This document shows, in pieces, positions 42,455-52,304 of a stretch of 64,000 nucleotides of DNA. The stretch lies in the NCBI GenBank assembly GCA_029245245.1, contig JAQWPT010000022.1, positions 1-64,000 of the forward strand, written 5' to 3'. Origin of the DNA: Phycisphaerales bacterium (GTDB taxonomy: Bacteria; Planctomycetota; Phycisphaerae; Phycisphaerales; SM1A02). Position 1 is the first letter of the stretch; every line of letters begins with the position of its first letter. The notes under the pieces are model-generated. The model was given only the letters and a program-made list of their open reading frames with translations, had not been told where the DNA came from and did no database searches. The position numbers were made by a program, and so were the translations under genes.

Positions 42455-45157
42455 TCAGGCCCCGGGCTGCTCTTGGTGCACCTTGTAGCACTCGAGCACA
42501 TCGCCGACCTTGATGTCGTCATATTTGTCGATGAGCATGCCGCATTCCTGGCCCGACTTGACTTCCTTCGCGTCGTCCTTGAATCGCTTGAGCTGGGCCA
42601 GCTTGCGATCGCTCTCGATGACGATCTCGTTTCGAGTCACGCGGATCAATGCCTGACGCTCGATGGTGCCCTCGGTGACGTAGCAACCGGCCACCATGCC
42701 CACCTTCGTGATCTTGAACGCCTCCCGGACCTCGGCATGGCCGAGGATCTCGATGCGCTGGATCGGGTCGAGCAGGCCGAGGACGGCCTTCTGCACGTCA
42801 TCGGTGATGTCATAGATCACGTCATAGAAGCGAAGATCGACGCCGGTTCTCTCGGCCGCCTTGCGGACAGCGCCCGATGAGGTGACATTGAACCCGATGA
42901 TGATCGCACCGGCCGCCTCGGCAAGGGCGACATCGGAATCGTTGACGCCACCGACGGAACTGTGCTTCACGGAGATCGTCACCTCGTCCGTCGTGCACTT
43001 CTCCAGCGAGGCCTTGATGGTCTCGGCGGAACCCTGGCAGTCGGACTTGAGGATGATCGGCAGTTCCTTGCGGGATGCGCCTTCGAGTTTCTCGAAGATG
43101 TTGTCGAGCGTGATCTTCTCCTTTGCAAGATCGCGTTCACGCTCCGCCTGGATCCGCTCCTGGGCAGCTGCTTCCGCCATCCGGAGATTCTTGACGACGT
43201 AGAACTTGTCACCGGCATCCGGCAACGAGTTGATGCCCGAAACAGCCACCGGAGTGGAGGGTGCGGCGGACGTGTCACGCTCGCCGCGATCGTTCATGAT
43301 GTCGCGGACCCGGCCGTAGCCGCGACCCACCACGATGCAATCGCCCTTGGAAAGCATTCCCTGCTGAACCAGGCCGGTGATGACGGCTCCTCGCCCTTCT
43401 TCCATTCGTGATTCCAGCACCGTGCCCTCAGCCGGTCCACCAAAGTCGGCCTTCAGGTCCAGCAACTGGGCCTGGTAGTCGAGAATCTCCAGCAGGTCGG
43501 TGATCCCGGAGTTCTCGATGGCACTGGTTCGGATGACCTCGGTAGCGCCACCCCACTCGACGGGGTTGAGTTCATGCTCGGCGAGTTGGCCGAAGATACG
43601 CTGGATGTTGGCATCCGTAGCCTCCGCCTTGTCGATCTTGTTCAGCGCCACCACGATCGGTACGCCTGCGGCCTTGGCATGACTGATGGACTCGACCGTC
43701 TGTGGCATGACGCCGTCGTCTGCGGCAACCACGAGCACGACGATGTCCGTCACCTTTGCGCCGCGGGCACGCATTTCCGTGAAGGCCTCATGGCCGGGAG
43801 TATCGATGAAGGTGACTTCACGCTCCGTGTCGCCGATGCGAACAGGAACGCGGAAGGCGCTGGTGGCCTGGGTGATCCCACCGGCCTCGCCTTCGGCGAC
43901 TTTTTCACTGCGAATGCGATCCAGCAGCGATGTCTTGCCATGATCGACGTGGCCGAGGATGGTGATTACCGGTGAGCGGGGCTGCTCATCATGCATTTCC
44001 CGATCGACGAAACCACTGGCAATCTCCTCTTCACTCGTCTGGTTGGCGATCACCTGCAGATCAACACCGAACCCGAGCATCACCTCGACCGCGAGGCTCG
44101 TTTCGAGCGTGCTGTTGATGGTCACATCGTGCTCGTCCATGACAAGTTGCCGGACGATGTCCCGGCCCTTGATGCCCGTGGCGGAGGAAATCCCCTTGAT
44201 CGTGATCGGTTCGGACATCTCGACCGGCTCACCGCTGTCACGAATGCTCGGGGCACGCTGACCGGCGCCTCCTGCAGTCCGCTTGAGGTTGTCGCGTCGT
44301 GCGGCCTTGAAGAAGCCACCTGCTCGAGAAAGCCTGCGCTCACGCTCCAGGAGATCCTGCTGACGCCAGTTGGCCTGGCGACTGGCATCCTGCTGGCTCC
44401 CTCGGCCGGTCGTGGGACGGGCTGGTTCCTGTCGAGCCGCACCGCTTCGCCGCTTGTTGCGACGGGATGATCGTTTGTCGTCGGTCGGCAGCGGACCGGG
44501 AGGGGCCGCACCAGGACCAGTCGGACCACCGGGCCGCGGACCGGCACCAGGTCGGGGGCCACCGCGGCCGGGACCATCGCCACGAGAGGCGGACCGTGGC
44601 TTGGGAACGATGTCCGGCGTCTCCACGCGAATGACCTTCGGTCCGGCCAGTTTCGTCTTCACGGGCTGTTCCAGTTTGCGGCCTCGCGGCGCATTTTCCG
44701 GTGCTGGAGCAACCGTTGAATCCGCCACTGCGGCAGCTGGGGGGTCAGCTGGTGTCGGAGGTGTGGACGCAGGGGCAATCGGGGAAACCTGGGGGGCTGG
44801 AACCGGGGACACGGGCGGGGTCGAGTCGGATGCCGGAGGCGCCTCAGGGACCTCTTCAGCCACGGCCGGGGTCTCGGGCTCATCCTTGACGGGCTTCTTG
44901 CGAGCCTTCTTCTTCGCCTTCTTCCGGGCCTTGTCGACGTCTACCGGCGCCGCGGTCTGAACCGCGGTGGCGACATTGCTTTCACTGGAAGCGAACCACT
45001 CGCGAATCGTCGCAGCAAGTCCCGCTGACAATGTCGACATGTGATTCGTGACCGAGGGGATTCCCTCGTCATCGCACTTCTTGACGATGTCCTTGGACGT
45101 CACGCCAAGTTCCTTGGCGATCTGGTGAACCCTGGTTGTCCCGACTTTCTTCGCCAC
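42455..45157 (-). CDS. infB: Translation initiation factor IF-2
   Basis: IF2 is the GTPase that delivers initiator tRNA to the 30S subunit. The 900-residue product has an N-terminal IF2N domain ([19 protein letters not shown]). A long Lys/Pro/Gly/Arg-rich disordered region (about 60-310) follows, then the G domain: [12 protein letters not shown] (G1), [15 protein letters not shown] (G3) and ALNKIDK (G4), and the C-terminal domains. It lies 36 bases after nusA. Confidence 0.98.
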   Translation of the reverse strand: MAKKVGTTRVHQIAKELGVTSKDIVKKCDDEGIPSVTNHMSTLSAGLAATIREWFASSESNVATAVQTAAPVDVDKARKKAKKKARKKPVKDEPETPAVAEEVPEAPPASDSTPPVSPVPAPQVSPIAPASTPPTPADPPAAAVADSTVAPAPENAPRGRKLEQPVKTKLAGPKVIRVETPDIVPKPRSASRGDGPGRGGPRPGAGPRPGGPTGPGAAPPGPLPTDDKRSSRRNKRRSGAARQEPARPTTGRGSQQDASRQANWRQQDLLERERRLSRAGGFFKAARRDNLKRTAGGAGQRAPSIRDSGEPVEMSEPITIKGISSATGIKGRDIVRQLVMDEHDVTINSTLETSLAVEVMLGFGVDLQVIANQTSEEEIASGFVDREMHDEQPRSPVITILGHVDHGKTSLLDRIRSEKVAEGEAGGITQATSAFRVPVRIGDTEREVTFIDTPGHEAFTEMRARGAKVTDIVVLVVAADDGVMPQTVESISHAKAAGVPIVVALNKIDKAEATDANIQRIFGQLAEHELNPVEWGGATEVIRTSAIENSGITDLLEILDYQAQLLDLKADFGGPAEGTVLESRMEEGRGAVITGLVQQGMLSKGDCIVVGRGYGRVRDIMNDRGERDTSAAPSTPVAVSGINSLPDAGDKFYVVKNLRMAEAAAQERIQAERERDLAKEKITLDNIFEKLEGASRKELPIILKSDCQGSAETIKASLEKCTTDEVTISVKHSSVGGVNDSDVALAEAAGAIIIGFNVTSSGAVRKAAERTGVDLRFYDVIYDITDDVQKAVLGLLDPIQRIEILGHAEVREAFKITKVGMVAGCYVTEGTIERQALIRVTRNEIVIESDRKLAQLKRFKDDAKEVKSGQECGMLIDKYDDIKVGDVLECYKVHQEQPGA

Positions 45158-45193
45158 GCACTACTCCACTTCAAGGGACGACAAACTTCGTCG

Positions 45194-46678
45194 TCAGGAA
45201 TCTTCCCGAGCCGGTTCCACATCTGGAGTGGAATCCGATTCGGCGGTTTCTTCTGTATTCGTCTCGCCGGAATCCTCATTCGTCGACGCCTCAGCGTCCT
45301 CGCTGCCCGCATCGGTATCAGCGTCAGCAGCAGGCTCGACCGGACCACCACCGAGAATCGAATCCGCGATGGATTCGACCGGACCACCGCCGAGAATCGA
45401 ATCCGCGGCGGACTCGGCACCAGCATCGGTCTGGCTGGCGAGCAGGGCATCCGCTGCTGCGGCCTCCTCGGCTCGTCGCCGTTCCTCTTCTTCCTTTTCC
45501 TTCTGCTGCTGCTCGGCTACGACCTTGGACATGGCCGCGGACTCCACCAATACGGCGTCGGCGACAGCCTGGGACATCTCGACCTCGTTCAACAGCACTT
45601 CGACACCGACTTCCTCGACGTCGAAGACGCTGATGATTCCCAGTGCACCCATGCGGTCGAGCATGGAATCGGACACGCCCTCTACGGTGCGTACGGTCTG
45701 TTCCAGGGTCTCGAGGCTCTTGGCGAACTCGTTGGGCGTCAGGATGTCGATGTCCCAACCGGTCAGGCGAGCGGCAAGGCGGACATTCTGACCACGACGG
45801 CCGATCGCAAGCGACAGTTGGTCGTCGCGCACGATGATCGTGGCACGACCCAACTCGAAACAGAGACTGACTTCCTCGACCTCCGCCGGCTTCAGCGCGT
45901 TGGAGATGAGAACCTGGCTGGACTCGTTCCACCGGACGATGTCGATCTTCTCTCCGCCAAGTTCGTCGACGATATTGCGAATCCGACTGCCTCGGACACC
46001 GACACAGGCCCCGACCGCATCGACCTTGGAATCGATCGAGGAGACGGCGATCTTGGTTCGGAAGCCCGGCTCGCGAGCCATGGCCTTGATCTCGATGATG
46101 TGCTCCGACACCTCGGGCACCTCGGCCTCGAAGAGCCGGCGGATGAAGTCCGGATGACTGCGGGACAGGACCACCTTGACCCGGCTGCCCTCTTCACGGA
46201 CGTCACGGATCAGGCAACGAACGCGATCGCCCGGATGGAAGACTTCTCCCGGAATCTGCTCACTGCGAGGCATGAACCCCTCGGCTCGATCGACCTGGAC
46301 GACCAGGGCCCCGCCTTCGTAGCGGTGCGCCGTACCTGTGACCACATCCCCGAGCCGCTTGGAAAACTCGTCGAACAGGCTGGCCCGCTCGTCCTCGCGG
46401 AACCGCTGGATCATGACCTGCTTGGCGGTCTGGGCGGGAATGCGGCCGAGTTCCTCGATCGGGATTTCCTCGATCGTGCCGTCATCGTTGTTCCGCCACA
46501 GGCGGAGCGCGCCGGAGATCGGCTCGATCTCGCAACCGAACTCCTCCGTATCCAGCGAGTTGAAATGCTTCCTCGCCGCACTCACCATCGCCTGCTCGAG
46601 ATCACCGATGAGCAACTCTCGATCGATGTTCCGCTCGCGGGAAATGGTGTCAATGATTCGAATCGTCTCTTGATTCAT
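45194..46678 (-). CDS. nusA: Transcription termination/antitermination factor NusA
   Basis: NusA binds RNA polymerase and RNA to control pausing and termination. In the 494-residue protein the N-terminal domain (MNQETIRIIDTISRERNIDRE) is followed by an S1 domain (GTAHRYEGGALVVQVDRAEGFMPRSEQIPGE). Two KH domains follow (GACVGVRGSRIRNIVDELGGEKIDIVRW; LAIGRRGQNVRLAARLTGWDIDI), then a HhH segment and an acidic tail. The tail contains a 13-residue duplication. ATG 46678 is preferred because AGGAAG lies upstream; ATG 46690 is possible. rimP, usually upstream, is absent. Confidence 0.97.
   Translation of the reverse strand: MNQETIRIIDTISRERNIDRELLIGDLEQAMVSAARKHFNSLDTEEFGCEIEPISGALRLWRNNDDGTIEEIPIEELGRIPAQTAKQVMIQRFREDERASLFDEFSKRLGDVVTGTAHRYEGGALVVQVDRAEGFMPRSEQIPGEVFHPGDRVRCLIRDVREEGSRVKVVLSRSHPDFIRRLFEAEVPEVSEHIIEIKAMAREPGFRTKIAVSSIDSKVDAVGACVGVRGSRIRNIVDELGGEKIDIVRWNESSQVLISNALKPAEVEEVSLCFELGRATIIVRDDQLSLAIGRRGQNVRLAARLTGWDIDILTPNEFAKSLETLEQTVRTVEGVSDSMLDRMGALGIISVFDVEEVGVEVLLNEVEMSQAVADAVLVESAAMSKVVAEQQQKEKEEEERRRAEEAAAADALLASQTDAGAESAADSILGGGPVESIADSILGGGPVEPAADADTDAGSEDAEASTNEDSGETNTEETAESDSTPDVEPAREDS
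45336..45413. repeat. 39-bp direct duplication in the nusA tail
   Basis: Two adjacent 39-base units (45336-45374 and 45375-45413) differ at only a few bases. On the minus strand they encode SILGGGPVE repeated 13 residues apart in the acidic C-terminal region of NusA. Confidence 0.85.
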
Positions 46679-47128
46679 CGTCTTCCTCATTCGCCGGGTA
46701 GCAGCCCGTTGCCCCCGCCTGAAACTCCGCCACTCGCACCCGGTTCCGGTTCAACGAACAAACCACGGAAACTCCCGAAACAGGGAGGCTCCGTGGCCCG
46801 CGTCGTCAGACACTTCCCGGGGGAAGCGTGCTGAGCACCGCCCAAAATGGGTGGATACTCAGAACAAGGGCGTACCCTCGTCATGCGACAACGCGCAGAC
46901 CCCATGCGAGTTGGACCCACATGGCAGACGACACGACGTGACAGCCTCAACTGCCATGACAAGCCGACCAAAGGTGAAGGAAGCTGACCATCAGGAGTGC
47001 TCCGTCACGAAATCCGAGCCACCGGGCCCGGGAACTTCCAATCCAATTGAAGAACGATATCCACCCACCGCCCTTGCTGCAACCAGAACAGCCTCTCAAC
47101 CCCTTTGAATAGTGCTTTGAGGGCCCTC
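46679..47128. other. Leader/intergenic region upstream of nusA
   Basis: These 450 bases lie between the nusA start and the fliM stop, both on the minus strand. No convincing gene was found; a 94-codon minus-strand frame ending at 46687 has no recognisable family. The stretch must carry the promoter of the nusA run, but no clear hexamer pair was seen. One strong hairpin is listed separately. Confidence 0.5.
46763..46796 (-). promoter_or_regulatory. Terminator-like hairpin in the nusA leader
   Basis: On the minus strand CCACGGAGCCTCCC and GGGAGTTTCCGTGG pair over 14 positions with one mismatch and one G-U, around a 6-base loop. TTTGTTCGTT follows. It lies about 85 bases before the nusA start, the shape and place expected of an attenuator. 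Confidence 0.45.
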
Positions 47129-48145
47129 TCAGGCTCGCTCGCCACCGCGAAGCGACCTCAACACCCGGACAACCCGGGAGCCCTGGTGCTGGCCCAGTGC
47201 GGCAAGGTACTTGGGGCGACCTTCCACCAGCAGCGTCACTGGTGACTCGGCCTGCCGGCCGGTGAGGATCAGATCCCCTACCCCCAACCCCTTCAGATCC
47301 GAAAGTGTCATCGTCGTTTCCGCGAGTGTGGCATTGACCTCGATCCCCGTGTCGGCGATGTGCCGGGACAGCTGATCGACATGGTGGAGGTTACGGCCCT
47401 CGCTGCCGGAGAAGGTCCAGGCCCTTCGGCCGAGCTCCTCCATCAACGGCTCGATGACATTGAACGGAACACACAGGCTCATGCGATCGGTCTTGCCGAC
47501 CATGTGCACGTTGAATTCGAAGGCGATCACGACCTCGTTGGGAGGAACGATCTGAACGATCTGCGGATTTGATTCGATGTCACCAAGCGTGAAACTCACG
47601 GGGCAGATGGTCGACCATGCGTCCGACAGCGGATTCATCGCCCGGTGCAGTACCGAACGGGCGAGCCGTTCCTCGATCTGGGTCAAGGGTCGACCCGGGA
47701 TGCGAGGAGCCTGCGCGTCTCCACCCATGAGCCGATCGATCATTGAATAGAAGATTTCGGGTGAGAGTTCCAGGCAGACCGAGCCGTCCAGGGTATCGGG
47801 CTTGACGAGCCCGAAGCAGGTCGGATCAGCCAGGGCCGCGGTGTACTCGGCATAGGTCATCTGCTCGACCCGGCCGATCTCGATTTCCACGATGGTCCGC
47901 AGCAGACCCGTCCACTGGCTGCCGACGTTGCGGGCGAATGGTTCGTGCAGCGTCTTGAGCGATCGAATCTGGTCCTTGCTGATCCGCTCGGGCCGCTTGA
48001 AGTCGTAGGAGGAGATGGGGGGGCAGATATCGGTGCCGCGATCCAGGCAGAAAACCTTGGATGGAGCCACCCCCAGCGGCACGGTCCCATCGGAAACCGC
48101 CGTCTTGAGTGCGTCGACCTGGCTGCGATTCAGTGCGTCGTTCAC
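47129..48145 (-). CDS. fliM: Flagellar motor switch protein FliM
   Basis: FliM is the CheY-P-binding C-ring protein of the flagellar motor. The 338-residue protein has ILSKDQ-like ISKDQIRSLKTLHEPFARNVG, then YAEYTAALADPTCF and FYSMIDRLMGGDAQ, RPLTQIEERLARSVLHRAM, and a C-terminal SpoA domain (VEVNATLAETTMTLSDLKGLGVGDLI-like). The likely start is GTG 48145, which has GGGAG upstream; the frame extends ten codons to 48175. No other flagellar gene is in the window. It is divergent from dsbD. Confidence 0.88.
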   Translation of the reverse strand: MNDALNRSQVDALKTAVSDGTVPLGVAPSKVFCLDRGTDICPPISSYDFKRPERISKDQIRSLKTLHEPFARNVGSQWTGLLRTIVEIEIGRVEQMTYAEYTAALADPTCFGLVKPDTLDGSVCLELSPEIFYSMIDRLMGGDAQAPRIPGRPLTQIEERLARSVLHRAMNPLSDAWSTICPVSFTLGDIESNPQIVQIVPPNEVVIAFEFNVHMVGKTDRMSLCVPFNVIEPLMEELGRRAWTFSGSEGRNLHHVDQLSRHIADTGIEVNATLAETTMTLSDLKGLGVGDLILTGRQAESPVTLLVEGRPKYLAALGQHQGSRVVRVLRSLRGGERA

Positions 48146-48253
48146 GCAGGACTCCCCATTTTGGCCCGGCAGCAAGAAATCCGGCCCGCAAAGCGTTTAT
48201 CGGAGGATGAAGGAGAACCACTTGAAGCCCAGTGGCTATCCTGCCGCTTCCAG

Positions 48254-50236
48254 ATGACCCGACGAACCGCCCTCATCCTGCTTACAGCCGCCTCCGCGGC
48301 GATACCCGCCCTGGCTGGCCCTTCCTCCACCAACCCGCGGCTGCCGGGATTTCGCCCACCGATCCCCAAGCCCCAGGCGGAGGCCGTCCAGTACTACGAC
48401 TCCCGCGACTCGGTCACATTCTCAGCCGTAGCCGCCCAGGAAACCGTGGTGCCCGGTGAAGACATGGTGGTCGCGGCCATCTTCGATCACGAGCCGGGAT
48501 GGCACATCCATACCGATGAGCCCGTGATTCCGCCGGAACTGGGTGAAGCCGAGGACTACATCGACACCGAACTCCACTTCGAGCTCACCGGGTCCAAGGG
48601 CATCACGGTGCACGAACCGTTCATCCAGTGGCCGGACGAGCACGTGGTCGAGGTCGCCTTTGGAGGCACGCCGGTCGATTACGCGGTCTACGAAGGCCTC
48701 GCCATTGCCTACATCCCGGTGACCATCGCCGCCGATGCGAAGCCCGGCGAAGTGGATCTGATGATCCGCCCCGTGTTCCAGGCCTGTGACGACACGGTCT
48801 GTCTTGCTCCCAGCCCGAAGCCCGGCAGCTCCGACTGGGAATCGTACGGGGTGCTGGTGGAATTCAACGTCGTTCCATTGAACGAGCGTACGACGAGCAC
48901 CCCACCGGATCCGGCCATCTTCGGCTCGTTCGATCCAGGGGTCTTCGCCCGCATCCACTCCGGTGAAGCCCCTCCCGACATCGTCGCGTTCGACACCTTC
49001 GGCCTGGACTTCAACATCGATGCCAGTGGCTGGGGGCTGCTGTTGCTGCTGCTGGTGGCGGCGTTCGGCGGCTTCCTGCTGAACCTCACCCCCTGCGTGC
49101 TGCCCGTGATCCCCCTGAAAATCATGGCCCTCAGCGGAGCCAGTGAACACCGAAGCCGCACCCTGCTGCTGGGCATCATGATGCTGCTGGGCATCATCTG
49201 CTTCTGGCTCGTGCTTGGTGGACTGATCGCGGGCGCAGCGATCACCGCCATCAATCAACTCTTCCAATACCCGGCGTTCACCATCGCCGTGGGCCTGTTC
49301 ATCGGACTGATGGCCATCGGCATGTGCGGCCTGTTCACGATCCGGCTGCCCGGCAAGCTGTACATGGTCAATCCCAAGCACGACACGATCCACGGATCCT
49401 TTCTCTTCGGGATCATGACCGCGATTCTGTCCACCCCGTGCACGGCGCCGTTCATGGGCGCAGCGGCCGCATGGGCGACCACCGAATCACCGGCGATCAC
49501 GATGCTCGTGTTCGCCGCCATCGGCCTTGGCATGGGTCTGCCCTACCTGGTGCTGGCCGCCTTCCCGCAACTGACGAACAAGATGCCCCGGGCCGGAGCC
49601 GCCAGCGAACTGATCAAGCAGGTCATGGGCCTGCTGATGCTCTCGGCCGCCGCCTACTTCGTCGGGGTCGGACTCAGTGGTGTCCTTGCCGAACCACCCC
49701 AGCCCCCCGGACGAACCTACCTCTGGATCGTGGCCGGCATCCTGATGGCAGCGGGCCTGTGGCTGAGCTGCCGCACCTTCCAGATCTCCAGATCCTGGAC
49801 CCAACGATCGATCTTTGGTGCCATCGGAGCCCTGCTGGTCGCCATCGGAGTTGTCGGAGGAATCGAGCTGACCGACAAAGGCCCCATTTCATGGGTGTAC
49901 TACACCCCTCAGCGACTTCAGGAATCTCTGGGTGAAGGTGACGTGGTCGTCATCGAGTTCACCGCGGAATGGTGCCTCAACTGCAAGGCGCTTGAACAGA
50001 CCGTGCTTGCAAGCGACGAGGTGGTTGCCCTCTTCAAGCAGGACCAGGCCGTCCCGATGAAGGTGGACCTGACCGGAAACAACATCGTGGGCAATGATCT
50101 GCTCGCGGAGGTCGGTGGCCTCCGCATCCCCCTGTTGATCGTGCTTGCTCCCGATGGACGCGAAGTGTTCCGCGGCGACTTCTACACCATCGACCAGGTG
50201 GTTGATGCCGTGAACGACGCTCGAGGTGACACGTGA
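48254..50236 (+). CDS. dsbD: Thiol:disulfide interchange protein DsbD
   Basis: DsbD carries reducing power across the inner membrane to periplasmic proteins. The 660-residue protein has a signal peptide (LILLTAASAAIPALAG). A DsbD-alpha-like domain follows (about 40-230; Cys pair in FQACDDTVCLAP). The membrane domain has about eight helices with its redox cysteines in NLTPCVLPVIP and LSTPCTAPFMG. The C-terminal thioredoxin domain has TAEWCLNCKALE. All six redox cysteines are present. It overlaps the LOG gene by GTGA. Confidence 0.93.
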   Translation: MTRRTALILLTAASAAIPALAGPSSTNPRLPGFRPPIPKPQAEAVQYYDSRDSVTFSAVAAQETVVPGEDMVVAAIFDHEPGWHIHTDEPVIPPELGEAEDYIDTELHFELTGSKGITVHEPFIQWPDEHVVEVAFGGTPVDYAVYEGLAIAYIPVTIAADAKPGEVDLMIRPVFQACDDTVCLAPSPKPGSSDWESYGVLVEFNVVPLNERTTSTPPDPAIFGSFDPGVFARIHSGEAPPDIVAFDTFGLDFNIDASGWGLLLLLLVAAFGGFLLNLTPCVLPVIPLKIMALSGASEHRSRTLLLGIMMLLGIICFWLVLGGLIAGAAITAINQLFQYPAFTIAVGLFIGLMAIGMCGLFTIRLPGKLYMVNPKHDTIHGSFLFGIMTAILSTPCTAPFMGAAAAWATTESPAITMLVFAAIGLGMGLPYLVLAAFPQLTNKMPRAGAASELIKQVMGLLMLSAAAYFVGVGLSGVLAEPPQPPGRTYLWIVAGILMAAGLWLSCRTFQISRSWTQRSIFGAIGALLVAIGVVGGIELTDKGPISWVYYTPQRLQESLGEGDVVVIEFTAEWCLNCKALEQTVLASDEVVALFKQDQAVPMKVDLTGNNIVGNDLLAEVGGLRIPLLIVLAPDGREVFRGDFYTIDQVVDAVNDARGDT

Positions 50237-50826
50237 GCATCACGGCTGCCAGCGTCTACTGCTCCTCGTCGAACCGCATCGACCCCGCGCACTTCCAGGT
50301 CGCCACCGCCCTTGGTACGCGGATGGCCCGCGAAGGAATCAGCCTCGTCTACGGCGGCGGACACGTCGGCCTCATGGGCGCCACCGCCAACGCGGTCCGG
50401 ACCGGTGGTGGCCACACCATCGGAGTCACCACGCGCTTCTTCCACGAAGTCGAGCAGGCTGACCCGAATGCCGACGAACTCGTCATCCTCGAGACCATGC
50501 AGGAACGGCGGATGAAACTCATCGAACTCGGCGACGCCACCATCGTGCTGGCCGGTGGACTGGGCACCCTCGTGGAACTCATGGTGGTGCTCGAACAGCG
50601 GGTGATCGGGAACGTCGAGGGGCCCATCGCCATCGTCAACACCAACGGCTGGTGCAACCCCATGCTCAAGCAGCTTGAGGAAGGCGTCGAGCATGGTTTT
50701 CTCCGAGCCGCCGCCTGCGAGCTCTACGAGGTGGTTCCCGACGCAGATGCGGCGATCGACCACGTCCTTTCGACCAGGCCGCTGCGGGGTGGGGCCAGCC
50801 GGTTCCTTCCCTCCGGAAGCGAGTAA
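50233..50826 (+). CDS. LOG-family nucleotide phosphoribohydrolase
   Basis: The 197-residue protein has VYCSSSNRI, VYGGGHVGLMGATANAV and MQERRMKLIELGDATIVLAGGLGTLVEL, the pattern of LOG/YvdD proteins. These release a base from nucleoside 5'-monophosphates (cytokinin riboside phosphates in plants). The catalytic Arg and Glu are present. The usual PGGxGT reads AGGLGT. The GTG start overlaps the dsbD stop. The real bacterial substrate is unknown. Confidence 0.87.
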   Translation: MSITAASVYCSSSNRIDPAHFQVATALGTRMAREGISLVYGGGHVGLMGATANAVRTGGGHTIGVTTRFFHEVEQADPNADELVILETMQERRMKLIELGDATIVLAGGLGTLVELMVVLEQRVIGNVEGPIAIVNTNGWCNPMLKQLEEGVEHGFLRAAACELYEVVPDADAAIDHVLSTRPLRGGASRFLPSGSE

Positions 50827-50835
50827 AATCCATTC

Positions 50836-51675
50836 ATGCATTCCATCGGTCTCATCGCCGGCCAAGGCCGGCTGCCGATTCTCGTCGCCCAGGGCATGCG
50901 AGCAGAGGGACGACGCGTCTGCTGCGTCGCGTTCAGCGGCCACTACGACGCCGAGCTGCCCCGCTACTGCGACGAGTTCAAGACCGTCGGCGTCTATCGC
51001 ATCGGGTCGTGGGTCCGTCGACTGCGACGGTGGGATGCACGGGAAGCCGTGATGGTCGGGCGGGTCGCAAAGACACGCATGCACGACCCCCTGCGGCTGG
51101 TTCGCGAACTTCCCGACTGGCGAGCCGTGTGGCTGTGGTATCGTCGTCTTCGACACGATCGTCGTGACCAGGCGGTGCTCGCCGCGGTCATTGATGAACT
51201 CCATCGTGGGGGAATCGATCTCGTGGACTCCACCACCTACATCCCGGACCACATGGCGAGCGCGGGTGTCATGGGTGGCGTCGAGCCAACCCCGCAACAG
51301 CACGGAGACATCGAGTTCGCCTGGTCGATGCTCCAGCAGACGGCGGACATGGACATCGGTCAGTCCATGGCCGTCCGAGATCGGGATGTCATCGCCGTCG
51401 AAGCCGTCGAAGGTTCCGACCGGATGATCCAGCGGGCTGGAGAACTCTGTCGCAGTCGGGGCTGGACCTTTCTCAAGACAGCCGGATCGCAGCACGATGC
51501 CCGCGCAGACGTGCCGTCCGTTGGCGTCTCGACCATTCACGCCCTGGCCAGAGCAGGCGCTGGGTGCATGGCCCTTGGAGTGGGACGAGTGATCCTGATT
51601 GATCGAGCGGACGTCCTGGCCGCCGCCGACGAGGCGGGAATCGCCGTCGTCGGAATCGACACCACGAGCACATGA
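50836..51675 (+). CDS. lpxI: UDP-2,3-diacylglucosamine pyrophosphatase LpxI
   Basis: LpxI makes lipid X in the lipid A pathway, replacing LpxH. The 279-residue protein starts IGLIAGQGRLPILVAQGMR and contains AVEAVEGSDRMIQRAGELC and VPSVGVSTIHALARAGAGCMAL, characteristic of the LpxI (DUF1009) family. This implies lipid A synthesis and an outer membrane. The stop overlaps the next gene by ATGA. Confidence 0.9.
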   Translation: MHSIGLIAGQGRLPILVAQGMRAEGRRVCCVAFSGHYDAELPRYCDEFKTVGVYRIGSWVRRLRRWDAREAVMVGRVAKTRMHDPLRLVRELPDWRAVWLWYRRLRHDRRDQAVLAAVIDELHRGGIDLVDSTTYIPDHMASAGVMGGVEPTPQQHGDIEFAWSMLQQTADMDIGQSMAVRDRDVIAVEAVEGSDRMIQRAGELCRSRGWTFLKTAGSQHDARADVPSVGVSTIHALARAGAGCMALGVGRVILIDRADVLAAADEAGIAVVGIDTTST

Positions 51676-52277
51676 ACGACGGCCCCGACTACGTCTCCAG
51701 AGCCGGCATCAAGCTTGCCCACGCCCTTGACGAGTTCAAACTGGATGTCCGGGGGATGCACTGCGCCGACTTCGGCTGCAACATCGGCGGATTCACCGAC
51801 TGCCTGCTGCAGCGTGGTGCCCGGAACGTGATCGCCCTGGATACGGGATACGGGGTTCTGGACTGGAAACTCCGGAACGATCCAAGGGTCCTGGTTCGGG
51901 AACGGACCAACGTGCTCCACGCCGAATCGCCCGAAGAGCCCGTGGATCTGGTGGTCATCGACGTGGGATGGACCCCACAGCAGCGTGCCCTGCCCGTGGC
52001 CCTCTCGTGGCTGGGCGATGCCGGCCGGATCGTCACCCTCGTCAAGCCCCATTACGAACTGGATCCACTGCGAAAGAAGGAACACCTCGTCGATGGTCGG
52101 CTTGAGGACGACATGGCGAACACCGTCCTCGAGGAGGTCATCGAGTCGATCCCCGCACTGGGAGCCAGCGTGATCGGATGGTCACGCTCCCCGATACGGG
52201 GGGGAAAAAGCAGCCGAAAATCCGGTACCGGAAACGCTGAATTTCTCCTCCATCTGGAGCCACTGGGGACGAACTGA
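51672..52277 (+). CDS. TlyA/FtsJ-like RNA methyltransferase (no S4 domain)
   Basis: The 201-residue protein opens YVSRAGIKLAHALDEF and has DFGCNIGGFTDCLLQRGARNVIALDTGYG and RERTNVLH, matching the methyltransferase half of TlyA-type 2'-O-methyltransferases. KPHYELD and the C-terminal SPIRGGKSSRKSGTGNAEFLLHL also match. The N-terminal S4 RNA-binding domain of full-length TlyA is absent. The target, probably rRNA, is unknown. It overlaps lpxI. Confidence 0.82.
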   Translation: MNDGPDYVSRAGIKLAHALDEFKLDVRGMHCADFGCNIGGFTDCLLQRGARNVIALDTGYGVLDWKLRNDPRVLVRERTNVLHAESPEEPVDLVVIDVGWTPQQRALPVALSWLGDAGRIVTLVKPHYELDPLRKKEHLVDGRLEDDMANTVLEEVIESIPALGASVIGWSRSPIRGGKSSRKSGTGNAEFLLHLEPLGTN

Positions 52278-52304
52278 ATCTCCCTGATCCGTGTCCATTT
52301 CGGA

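Noticed and set aside
46687-46971. 94-codon minus-strand frame overlapping the nusA start by ATGA
   Set aside because: The overlap is attractive and the place fits rimP, but the sequence matches neither RimP nor YlxR and is low in conserved features; it also contains the strong hairpin.
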